From contig NC_018244.1 in assembly GCF_000227135.1 (NCBI RefSeq), positions 322,734-386,733 on the forward strand: a DNA stretch of 64,000 nt, written 5' to 3'. Shown one piece after another: positions 1 through 7,884 of this stretch. Numbering within the stretch: the stretch's first letter is position 1; each line of letters begins with the position of its first letter. The notes under the pieces were generated by a model. That model was not told the DNA's origin. It saw only the letters and a list, made by a program, of their open reading frames with translations, and ran no database searches. A program made the position numbers and the translations under genes. Source of the stretch: Leishmania donovani. Taxonomy: Eukaryota; Euglenozoa; Kinetoplastea; Trypanosomatida; Trypanosomatidae.

Positions 1-86
1 CACGGAAAGGTGTTCTCCGTCAGCAGAGCTAGAAGAGCAAGACAAAAAAAAAAAAACAACGTTGAAGAAGCTTACTAACTAGTAAC

Positions 87-1406
87 CTAATGCTCCTTCA
101 CTTCCACCAACGCAACATCGTACACATTCGGCCCCGGAGGCTTCGAGTCCCTCAGCCTTTCAACGTAGTTTCGAAGATAACGCTTGCCTTCTTCATTTTT
201 CCCCATCACAGCATACCCATGGTGCATCGGTGTCGCCCACAAGCTTCCGGATATAAACTCTACAAGCTGCGTTGAAAGATTCGGCTTGTCTAACCATATG
301 TCGTAATGCGGTCCTTCCGACTCATTTAAGTGCAAAGCTGTCACCTTCGCCTTGGTGATCTGCTCAATGAGGTGCGCAATGCAGAGTGGGGGAACGTCCA
401 CGCTGACATTTCGCATTGTTACATCCGGCTGGCGCGACGAGAGTCGCCCGTACAAGGTCCTCAGTGTGCACCTTGCACAGGCGTAGTTAAACAGCTCGAG
501 CTCAACACTCTTGAGACCCTTGGGGTAAATGGAGAACGAGTGTGCAAACAAATTTGTGCTCGATTTCCTCGGTACCATCGGAGAAGGAGTTATAACTTCC
601 TTTCCATCAACAGTCGTAGCTGACCACGAGCCTGGATGAATAGCAACTTCGTTCTCACCGGCGACTACAGGAGTTACCGTGACCTCGGGATGCGGGCTCC
701 ATGGTTTCGCGTAAGCGGACAGCGAATCTTTCCCGGTCGCGGTCTCCTTTTTTACCGCCGGTGCTGGAGGAAGTGCAGGTGAAACATACGGTATATGGCC
801 AACATTCACGGGGGCTGTTGGCGACAGGTGTGCAATAGGAACAAATGGCTGCGGGCTCCACTGGCCAATTTTAATCGAGAGCCCGTTAGCTTTGCCAACC
901 AAAGTTGCTTGCAGTGCCGGATCGCTAAGGGATACAGGGGAGAACGGCTTTGCGTCGATATTGAAGGCAGCCTTTTGCGGCTTTCGGGGAGTGCTGGGAG
1001 AGGTGGTTTCTGTCTTTGGGCTCTCAGCAGTCAATACGGCACCGCTGGTACTTGCTTCCTGATCAGGCGACTCGTCGGGAACCTTTGCGGTAGCGGCTGT
1101 GGGAGCTTCTGCAAAAGCCTCAGCAGGAATTCGGGCAGCCTCCGAACCCACTATAACTGGGTGTTCCTCTTTCACCTCCTCACTTGCGGCATTAGCGATG
1201 GACTCTTCAGCAGGAGGGATCTTTCTCTCGAGGCTCTCCTCAGTCGCGTCTTGTACGAGGGCAGTCTCTACAGGGACAGTTTTCACAACAGTATTTTCTT
1301 CCTGTGCGTCAGTTGCAGTTAGGCCCTCAGTAGCAGCAGTTTCAGCCTTGGCGCTTTCCACAACTGCCTCCTCAAGTTTTTCAGCACCCGCCGCAGAATC
1401 AGACAT
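87..1406 (-). CDS. Conserved-type protein with two PAM2-like (PABP-binding) motifs, 439 aa
   Basis: I do not recognise the family. Residues 1-140 are acidic, Ala/Glu/Thr-rich and probably disordered. Residues 145-280 are Pro/Ser-rich and carry two matches to the PAM2 spacing (L/F)-N/S-x-x-A-x-x-F/W-x-P: FNIDAKPFSP at 148-157 and LSAYAKPWSP at 229-238. A related but off-register element, QWSPQPFVP, lies at 182-190. Residues 285-425 look like a compact globular alpha/beta domain; an RRM-like fold is possible but no RNP motif is clear. PAM2 peptides in other eukaryotes bind the MLLE domain of poly(A)-binding protein, so a cytoplasmic mRNA-regulatory role is inferred. The open frame extends three codons upstream only through a TTG; I chose the ATG at 1406. 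The gene is markedly less GC-rich at third positions than those right of 7885. Confidence 0.8.
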   Translation of the reverse strand: MSDSAAGAEKLEEAVVESAKAETAATEGLTATDAQEENTVVKTVPVETALVQDATEESLERKIPPAEESIANAASEEVKEEHPVIVGSEAARIPAEAFAEAPTAATAKVPDESPDQEASTSGAVLTAESPKTETTSPSTPRKPQKAAFNIDAKPFSPVSLSDPALQATLVGKANGLSIKIGQWSPQPFVPIAHLSPTAPVNVGHIPYVSPALPPAPAVKKETATGKDSLSAYAKPWSPHPEVTVTPVVAGENEVAIHPGSWSATTVDGKEVITPSPMVPRKSSTNLFAHSFSIYPKGLKSVELELFNYACARCTLRTLYGRLSSRQPDVTMRNVSVDVPPLCIAHLIEQITKAKVTALHLNESEGPHYDIWLDKPNLSTQLVEFISGSLWATPMHHGYAVMGKNEEGKRYLRNYVERLRDSKPPGPNVYDVALVEVKEH

Positions 1407-1490
1407 CTTTTTCAACGTAGACTTCCTTACGGCGCTTAAAAATTATGTTAGAGATATAGCTTGTGCGTTTATGCACCTTCATTGAGTGTC

Positions 1491-1520
1491 AAAAGAAAGA
1501 ATTGAGGGGAAAAGGAAATA
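1491..1520 (-). promoter_or_regulatory. Polypyrimidine tract for trans-splicing of the 87-1406 gene
   Basis: Thirty bases are almost pure purine on the plus strand, hence pyrimidine on the coding strand. The first downstream AG on the minus strand is at about 1478-1477, giving a predicted 5' UTR near 70 nt. This follows the standard kinetoplastid rule of a tract followed by AG and is inferred from sequence only. Confidence 0.5.
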
Positions 1521-1970
1521 CAGGTGTGCATCTTCGAGAATTTCTACTCGACCGAAACAATATCACCACGAATATTGCGAGATGCCGGAACTCGCAAGCC
1601 CGCAGCATTGTGTGCCTGCTGGGATATTCCCAAGAGTGTGGGCGACTCCTCCGAAACATAATTACCACAGCTATCCGAACGCATCTCAATCTGCTACACA
1701 ACAGAATTGCCGATTAACAGAACGTGATACCCTGCTGCACAAACAATGTGCACTCAACACTCACTGAAACCACAAATATAATAATCCTCGAAAAATCTAG
1801 CTGTTCAAAAAACCCTTTCACAACATTCACCACCCCCTTTCTGCACACACAGCATCACCGCCTAAGACTAAGTTTCCACTCCTTCAGCAGCAGCTCACTC
1901 CACCTATCATTTTTAAATACCGTTTCCATTGCGACATCAGCAAAAACACTGATTACAACATCCAAGCCAT
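1521..1970. other. Intergenic, relatively AT-rich, no gene seen
   Basis: Only short overlapping frames are present and there is no recognisable domain. The composition resembles that of the 87-1406 gene rather than the GC-rich array further right. Confidence 0.5.
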
Positions 1971-2484
1971 CGTGGCATCTCAGGGTCCAGCACCCCCACT
2001 GTGTGAGGAAGCCAGGCGGTCCCTCTGTCCCTGCCAAGTGCCAGAGCCACTTCGGGCGGTCACAGGGCCGAGCGCCTGCGACGTGGCGAAGTCAGGGCGC
2101 CTCATCGCCACCGATGCCGACGGCCACACCCTCGACGGCGTGGCGTCGGAGCGACCCGAGACCGCGAGCACGCCTGCACCATCCATACGATCGACGAGGC
2201 GCCAGCGCGACTCGAGCACATCCCGCCCCGCCCTCGCCGCCCACCGGTGGAGGGAGCCTGCGCCACCGCGGGAGATGCACCACGCGGCCACCGGCACAAA
2301 TGGGGAGCGGCTGTGAGGCGGCACTGCAAGGCGGGTGGGTGGGGAGGGCTCGAGGCAGAGGCCGTGCTGCGATGCCCGAGTTGGCGCAGTGCCGCGCCGG
2401 CGTGTGTCTACGGCTGCTTCGCGCCACGCGACGGGTGGCCTGTGGCAGGGCAGGGTCGGCGGCTCGAGAGTGGAGTTGGACCTC
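1971..2484 (+). repeat. Dispersed repeat family A, copy 1 (SIDER-like retroposon)
   Basis: This GC-rich unit of about 514 bp starts at CGTGGCATCTCAGGG and runs to GAGAGTGGA plus about ten bases. The same sequence recurs inverted at 6724-7796 and direct at 46557-47376. By eye the alignment to the 6724 copy shows only one or two substitutions. An A-rich stretch follows at 2512-2526, as expected for a retroposon tail. No convincing target-site duplication was found for this copy. Size, A-tail and intergenic position fit SIDER-type short retroposons of Leishmania, but I cannot confirm the family without a comparison. The long frames inside it on both strands are products of high GC, not genes. 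Confidence 0.8.
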
Positions 2485-5400
2485 GCGCCCGACGGTCCAA
2501 CAGGCTTTTTTAAAAGAAGAAGAAAACCCACCTTACTAAATTTTTTGGGTAAAGCTGGAAGCTTTTTTTTTTCGAAAGTTAGAGAAACAGTAGGGACACC
2601 TTTTAAAGACCTAAAATTTTTTTTATGCTTTTTGTGTTGATGCCGGTAGGGGGATAAGGTTTTTTTTTTATTAGGAGAGGAGCTGGTGTTGTATCTTGTT
2701 TTGCTCGCGTCTCGTGGAAATAATGAGGGGGGAAAAGAAAGTGGCAGAGGGCGTCAAAGTTTGTTTGGCCGTTAGGAAAGCAAGCAGCTTTATTGCAAGT
2801 TTAACATAAAAAAAAAAGAATCAGCGCTGTTGGCATCTCCGGGTGGTCTTTACGGTGCGGCCTTGCGTTTTGCTTGTGTGATCAAAGCCCCCGGCAGCGG
2901 CTCCTAGCGCCGGCAAAAGCAAACACCGGACCCAACAATTACATAATTGCCGGAAATATTAACAGAAGGAACAATATTCCAGCGTTTTGTGGCTGTAAGA
3001 TAAAGGCTTTTGTGGGAAGTGTTAACCTGAAAAAATGAGCGAGCGACGAAAGAGATGATTGTGGCACAAGAGAATTTTTTTTTTGCGTGCTCTCAGGTGA
3101 AGTCGTACAGATTGCCAGGGCGCCGCCACATAAGTAGCCGAACACCGTTTTTTTGGAGATTGTGAAATGATGATGTTGGTGAGACGAATCTAGGGGGAAC
3201 AATGAGCTAGCGCCTTTTTTAACCAGGGCGTCTTAGGAAGGAACAACCTGTAGAAGACAAAGGCGCTGGCGCCGAGCGTGGCAAATACGCCCGTTGCGGC
3301 TTTTTGCGGAAGTCATCACTGCCTTTTTTTTGTGTATTTGGAAGCCGCCTGCCCGTACGTCGGGCGCCTTGCCTTTCTGCTTTTAAAAGGACGCACGTGA
3401 ATTTACTAAATCTGACGTGGCTCTTACTAAGCGCTTTGGGGGGGGGGGAGCAGGCGCTTTTTTAAGCGGCGCGAAGCCATCCCCGTTTCTGTTTTTTGGA
3501 AGCGCTTAATGTAAAAAAAGCACTTTGGCCGCCCCAGTTGTCGGTAAAAAGATATGGCTGCCGCCGGCGCCGGGGGTCACAAAAAGCGAAAAACCACCGC
3601 TGGCTTGCGAAGGGCCAAGCCAGTCGGGGACAAACTGCCCACGCGGTATGCTTTGTCTTTGCAGCTGCCGTAAAACAAAGGCCCTGCGTTTGCGTTAAAA
3701 CGCGCGCCGGTGACGGCCGGCAGAAAACGGGCGAATGGCCTTATGCTTGGGCAAAAGCACTTTTTTTTAAGGCAAAGGCGGCGTTTACACTAGGTAGCGG
3801 CCTTCGACCTTGCGAGGTGACGGCGTGAAAATGGCGGGGCGCGCCTACAGCATTCGGGTTTTGTGCTTGCTTTGAAATTTGCTTAAAGGGGGTTTGAATG
3901 CGGGGCGACAAAAGGCGGCGATATGGCGGGCCGAGGGCGGCGGCACCACCTCCGGCCGCCGCCTTCCCAAAACCCCTGCATTCCCAGAAAAGCCGCGGGA
4001 CGCAGACGGGGGCCTGCCGCCGCCCCTGCGCTTCAACAATTGCGCGGCGCAAGATGTCCCAGCGGCGGCGCGCGGGGGCACCAAAGACGCCAAAGGGCGG
4101 GCCCCACCTCTTTCTTAAAATCGAGAAATTGCCTTTTTTTTTGGCGGTGGGTTTTGCCAACCGCTAGGAATGAAAAGAGAAAAAACCGCGACCGGCACCC
4201 CAAAGGCAAAAGGCGGCACAGCAGAAACTACCGAGGCATCATGGAAGAAAAAAGACAGCGCAGCTCTTTGAAAGCCTGAATGGGCCACTTTTTTGGCCAA
4301 CGCATGCAAACGCGTCCGGCTTGCTTGGCCAAAAGGGCGTGTGGTTCCCGGAAAAGGCCGCCCTGTGGGGCTGCGGTTTTTCGCGGTTGGCCATAAAGAA
4401 GCACAGCCAAAGGGGCCCCGAAATTCCAGGAAGAGCGCAGCAGTGTTTCTTTTTCGCAAAAGTTGTGGGTGGGCCACGGTGCGGTTTCGTGGGGGTGGGT
4501 GGGGGTTGGTTCGCCTGGTTCCCCGAGGCGGCTTTTTCGCGAAGGCGGGGGGTCCACGAAACCGCCCCCACCCCACCCCACCGGCGCAAGAGCACACACC
4601 CAAGCCGCAAAGAAACAGAAGACACCATATTTTTATCGGAGAGTTGGCATTCATCGCATGGCGTCGTGGCGCGGATGCTGTTTGCTCGGCGCCTTGAAGG
4701 GGCTCTGTGGGTGCGGCGGGGGTTTTCTTGAGAGTTTTTTTTGCGAGTGGGAGGCCCAGGTTTGGGTCGCGGCGAAAATAAAAGATCTAGGGGATGCGGC
4801 TTTATTTTTGAAGATGTTGGTGGCTTGGTTGAAAATGGTGGGGGTTAGATGGCGGGGGCCGGTTGCGCGCCACCTTTTGCGTCCGGCTGCTTGGTGAAAA
4901 GGCGGGGGGTCGCCTGGAAAATAGGGCGGGAGGAAAAAAGACAAAAAAGTGAACAGCAGCACCGGCGGGATCGCGAAAAGCTCGCTCGGGAAAAAGGTGG
5001 GTGGGGCCTTCGGGCGGGGATCGCCACCACGGGTGGCGGGGGGGGGCGCGTGTCTGCCGCCGGGGTCCCCATACGGTTTGCTGACGGCGGCCGCCCCCTA
5101 GGGGCTAGAAAGACCTAAAAGGGCCCCAGCCCGCCGCCGCCTGCCCGATTCTCGCGCATAGAAGCCGGGATTCTTGCTCGAAAGAAGGCGTTTTGAGTCC
5201 CGAGAAGCAAAACAGTGTTTTTGTTGAGGCGCACGCGTGGGCTTTTTGTAACGGCCAAATATGTGCAAAAGAAAATGTGAAAATCATCTCGCAACGCGCT
5301 TTGAAAGACAATGGTCAAGCCCGTCTTCGAAACCAACAACAGTGCCACCCCAGACAATCGGAGGGGAGGTATGCATGAGCAAAGCATAAAGGGCAATTAT

Positions 5401-6104
5401 TTTCACGCAGCGGCGGCAATCTGCCGCCAGTGTGGGCGCTATCTTGGGTGCCTTGTGGGTTTGCGTGGGCTCTCTCCCCGGAAAAGTCGCACTTCATCAT
5501 AGAAAGCAGCGCGTCCGCTGTTTCTTCGTTTCGCCGCTGGTTTGTGGGTGAATGTGTGGTTGAAGATCTGCGCTATTCGCTCTCTTTTTTTTTGTGCGGT
5601 GATTTGTTGCCTCCGTAGTCGCGGCGTTTGCCCTGGGGCCCGGGGGATACTCTTTCCTTTTGGTCGCGGAAGGGGGCGACAGGTAGGCTTGAGTTTCGGG
5701 GGGAGGGGGTGAAAGGAAGGGGATTTGAGGAGGCAGGAGGGTGGGATCTCCTATCCTTTGCGTGAGGCGGAACTCTTTCAGAAAACTCGGTGCCACAAAT
5801 ATTCCGAGAACAGCGTCATCATTTCAACGGGGCTGGTTTGAGGATTTCCGCGGGCGGCTGTGGCGGCTTTGCGGGGCTCATATTGCACGCCCTGGCGCGT
5901 GGTTAAGGCTACATCCTCGGACACTGAGGGGGTCTATCCTCCGATATGTTTATTTCACACATAAAATAAAAAGGCACTCATGGGTTAAGCATTTTTGTGA
6001 AAGCAATGGGATTTCGGTTTTCCAGAAAGGGCGGGGAACAGGCAAAGGAAGCTGCTTTCACCGGGTTTGCTTGATAGCACGTTTTCCCCAGCTGAAGGGA
6101 AAAG
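2485..6104. other. 3.6-kb anomalous non-coding region, rich in short homopolymer runs
   Basis: No frame here has recognisable coding character. The sequence is filled with runs of 4-10 identical bases (T, G, A, C) and short G/C words. It lacks the (CA)n and GA-rich tracts of the other intergenic regions. It lies between repeats A1 and A2, which are inverted relative to each other, and immediately upstream in transcription terms of the 87-1406 gene. Possible readings are a dispersed Pol II initiation region, a decayed sequence or a centromere-like region; none can be decided from sequence alone. Confidence 0.45.
6100..6103 (-). terminator. Pol III terminator of tRNA-Asp
   Basis: AAAA on the plus strand is TTTT on the minus strand, one base past the discriminator of tRNA-Asp. 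Confidence 0.7.
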
Positions 6105-6176
6105 CTTCCCGGCCGGGAATTGAACCCGGGTCACCCGCGTGACAGGCGGGTATACTAACCACTATACTACCGAGAA
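6105..6176 (-). tRNA. tRNA-Asp (GTC)
   Basis: The 72-nt cloverleaf reads on the minus strand. The acceptor stem TTCTCGG pairs with CCGGGAA (one G-U pair), with discriminator G. The anticodon loop CTGTCAC gives GTC. The T-arm is CCGGG-TTCAATT-CCCGG. Box A (TAGTATAGTGG) and box B (GGTTCAATTCC) are intact. A TTTT terminator follows directly. It is transcribed divergently from tRNA-Ser, with 76 bp between their 5' ends. Confidence 0.97.
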
Positions 6177-6252
6177 CCCAATGAGAGGCGCTCGATAATT
6201 GAAACTTTTTTTCTTCCAAATCGACTTTAACTTTTCAGATTCACGAGAACGA

Positions 6253-6333
6253 GCAAATGTGGCCGAGTGGTTAAGGCGCCTGCCTGCTAAGCAGGTGTGA
6301 TCTCACGCGAAGGTTCGAACCCTTCCGTTTGCG
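6253..6333 (+). tRNA. tRNA-Ser (GCT)
   Basis: A type II tRNA of 81 nt with an extra arm (TGTGATCTCACG region). The acceptor stem GCAAATG pairs with CGTTTGC, with discriminator G. The anticodon stem CCTGC/GCAGG encloses loop CTGCTAA, anticodon GCT, reading AGC/AGU. Box A is TGGCCGAGTGG and box B is GGTTCGAACCC. TTTT follows at 6337-6340. Confidence 0.97.
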
Positions 6334-6336
6334 CAC

Positions 6337-6340
6337 TTTT
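6337..6340 (+). terminator. Pol III terminator of tRNA-Ser
   Basis: A TTTT run starts four bases after the tRNA-Ser discriminator. Confidence 0.7.
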
Positions 6341-6393
6341 CCCAAGCCTGTCTATAAGACTCTGACGATTCGCTGAAACGCGTACTTCTATGT

Positions 6394-6466
6394 GGGGATG
6401 TAGCTCAGATGGTAGAGCGACCGCTTAGCATGCGGTAGGTATTGGGATCGATACCCAACTTCTCCA
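6394..6466 (+). tRNA. tRNA-Ala (AGC)
   Basis: The 73-nt cloverleaf has acceptor GGGGATG pairing with CTTCTCC (one wobble and one mismatch), discriminator A, and anticodon loop TTAGCAT giving AGC. The T-arm is TTGGG-ATCGATA-CCCAA. Box A is TAGCTCAGATGG. It lies 60 bp after tRNA-Ser in the same direction. Confidence 0.96.
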
Positions 6467-6468
6467 AC

Positions 6469-6472
6469 TTTT
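6469..6472 (+). terminator. Pol III terminator of tRNA-Ala
   Basis: A TTTT run starts three bases after the tRNA-Ala discriminator. Confidence 0.7.
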
Positions 6473-6709
6473 GTGTGGAGCCGGCGATATTGAGAGGGAG
6501 AGAAGATCCGAGCGTGTCTGCCTAGAAAGCCGAGTTGCATTTCTGTACGCGTCATCCAGATTTTATTTCTGCGTTGCCTTTTGCTGGTTGTGTGCACTCG
6601 TAATGATTTTCAAGCATGTGCTCTCACTGAATTTCTTGAGGTGCGCGTTCACGTCACGGTGTAGGCCATGCAGTGGATTTGTCTGAGCGTGTATCCAAAC
6701 CAAAACAGC

Positions 6710-6723
6710 TTCTAATGCAATCT
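6710..6723. repeat. Target-site duplication, left copy, flanking repeat A2
   Basis: TTCTAATGCAATCT occurs here and again at 7797-7810, exactly at the two ends of repeat A2. The bases outside the 14-mer differ on both sides, as expected for a duplication made on insertion. Confidence 0.85.
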
Positions 6724-6792
6724 TTTTTTGTCCATTCGGCCACACAACATGAGGTCCCGTTCCACTCTCGAGCCGCCGACCCTGCCCTGCCA

Positions 6793-6891
6793 NNNNNNNN
6801 NNNNNNNNNNNNNNNNNNNNNNNNNNNNNNNNNNNNNNNNNNNNNNNNNNNNNNNNNNNNNNNNNNNNNNNNNNNNNNNNNNNNNNNNNNN
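6793..6891. other. Assembly gap (99 N), artefactual overlap of flanks
   Basis: The 33 bases before the gap (6760-6792) are identical to the 33 bases after it (6892-6924), so the contigs overlap and no sequence is missing. Confidence 0.9.
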
Positions 6892-7407
6892 TTCCACTCT
6901 CGAGCCGCCGACCCTGCCCTGCCACAGGCCACCCGTCGCGTGGCGCGAAGCAGCCGTAGACACACGCCGGCGCGGCACTGCGCCAACTCGGGCATCGCAG
7001 CACGGCCTCTGCCTCGAGCCCTCCCCACCCACCCGCCTTGCAGTGCCGCCTCACAGCCGCTCCCCATTTGTGCCGGTGGCCGCGTGGTGCATCTCCCGCG
7101 GTGGCGCAGGCTCCCTCCACCGGTGGGCGGCGAGGGCGGGGCGGGATGTGCTCGAGTCGCGCTGGCGCCTCGTCGATCGTATGGATGGTGCAGGCGTGCT
7201 CGCGGTCTCGGGTCGCTCCGACGCCACGCCGTCGAGGGTGTGGCCGTCGGCATCGGTGGCGATGAGGCGCCCTGACTTCGCCACGTCGCAGGCGCTCGGC
7301 CCTGTGACCGCCGGAAGTGGCTCTGGCACTTGGCAGGGACAGAGGGACCCGCCTGGCTTCCTCACACAGTGGGGGTGCTGGACCCTGAGATGCCACGCAC
7401 GGAGCTG

Positions 7408-7506
7408 NNNNNNNNNNNNNNNNNNNNNNNNNNNNNNNNNNNNNNNNNNNNNNNNNNNNNNNNNNNNNNNNNNNNNNNNNNNNNNNNNNNNNNNNNNNNN
7501 NNNNNN
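7408..7506. other. Assembly gap (99 N), artefactual overlap of flanks
   Basis: Bases 7133-7407 (275 nt) recur as 7507-7780 (274 nt), ending at the same word CACGGAGCTG. The only difference I see is a C-run (GGGACCCGCC against GGGACCGCC), a homopolymer-type error in the first copy. Confidence 0.9.
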
Positions 7507-7796
7507 AGGGCGGGGCGGGATGTGCTCGAGTCGCGCTGGCGCCTCGTCGATCGTATGGATGGTGCAGGCGTGCTCGCGGTCTCGGGTCGCTCCGACGCCA
7601 CGCCGTCGAGGGTGTGGCCGTCGGCATCGGTGGCGATGAGGCGCCCTGACTTCGCCACGTCGCAGGCGCTCGGCCCTGTGACCGCCGGAAGTGGCTCTGG
7701 CACTTGGCAGGGACAGAGGGACCGCCTGGCTTCCTCACACAGTGGGGGTGCTGGACCCTGAGATGCCACGCACGGAGCTGTGCCTCGTAGTCAGGG

Positions 7797-7810
7797 TTCT
7801 AATGCAATCT
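7797..7810. repeat. Target-site duplication, right copy, flanking repeat A2
   Basis: Second TTCTAATGCAATCT, identical to 6710-6723. Because the two copies lie on opposite sides of both gaps, they also support the scaffold join. Confidence 0.85.
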
Positions 7811-7884
7811 ATCGAAAACAAAGAGGGGAATTGTGGGTAATCTAACCCGTCGCGAGAGATTCAAACGCGCGAGTGGCTGGTCCT

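Larger units (their letters stand above)
6724..7796 (-). mobile_element. Repeat family A, copy 2: retroposon insertion with A-tail and 14-bp target-site duplication
   Basis: Read on the minus strand, the element runs from just inside the right duplication (7797-7810) through the family A body and ends in an A-tail of 6-7 bases (T run at 6723-6729), directly followed by the left duplication (6710-6723). That is the signature of target-primed reverse transcription of a short non-autonomous retroposon. The stored length is inflated by two artefactual gaps. Collapsing the repeated flanks (6760-6792 equals 6892-6924; 7133-7407 equals 7507-7780 apart from one C) leaves about 568 bp, close to the usual size of Leishmania SIDER elements. 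No protein is encoded, so an enzyme would have been supplied in trans. Confidence 0.85.

Noticed and set aside
1980..2531. Long Arg/Pro/Gly-rich open frames on both strands inside repeat A1 (and in A2, A3)
   Set aside because: Present in every frame of a GC-rich repeat, without conserved protein features, and changing across gaps.
5890..6104. Possible small RNA gene left of tRNA-Asp
   Set aside because: A few tRNA-like words occur (GTGGTTAAGGC), but no cloverleaf or snRNA could be drawn.
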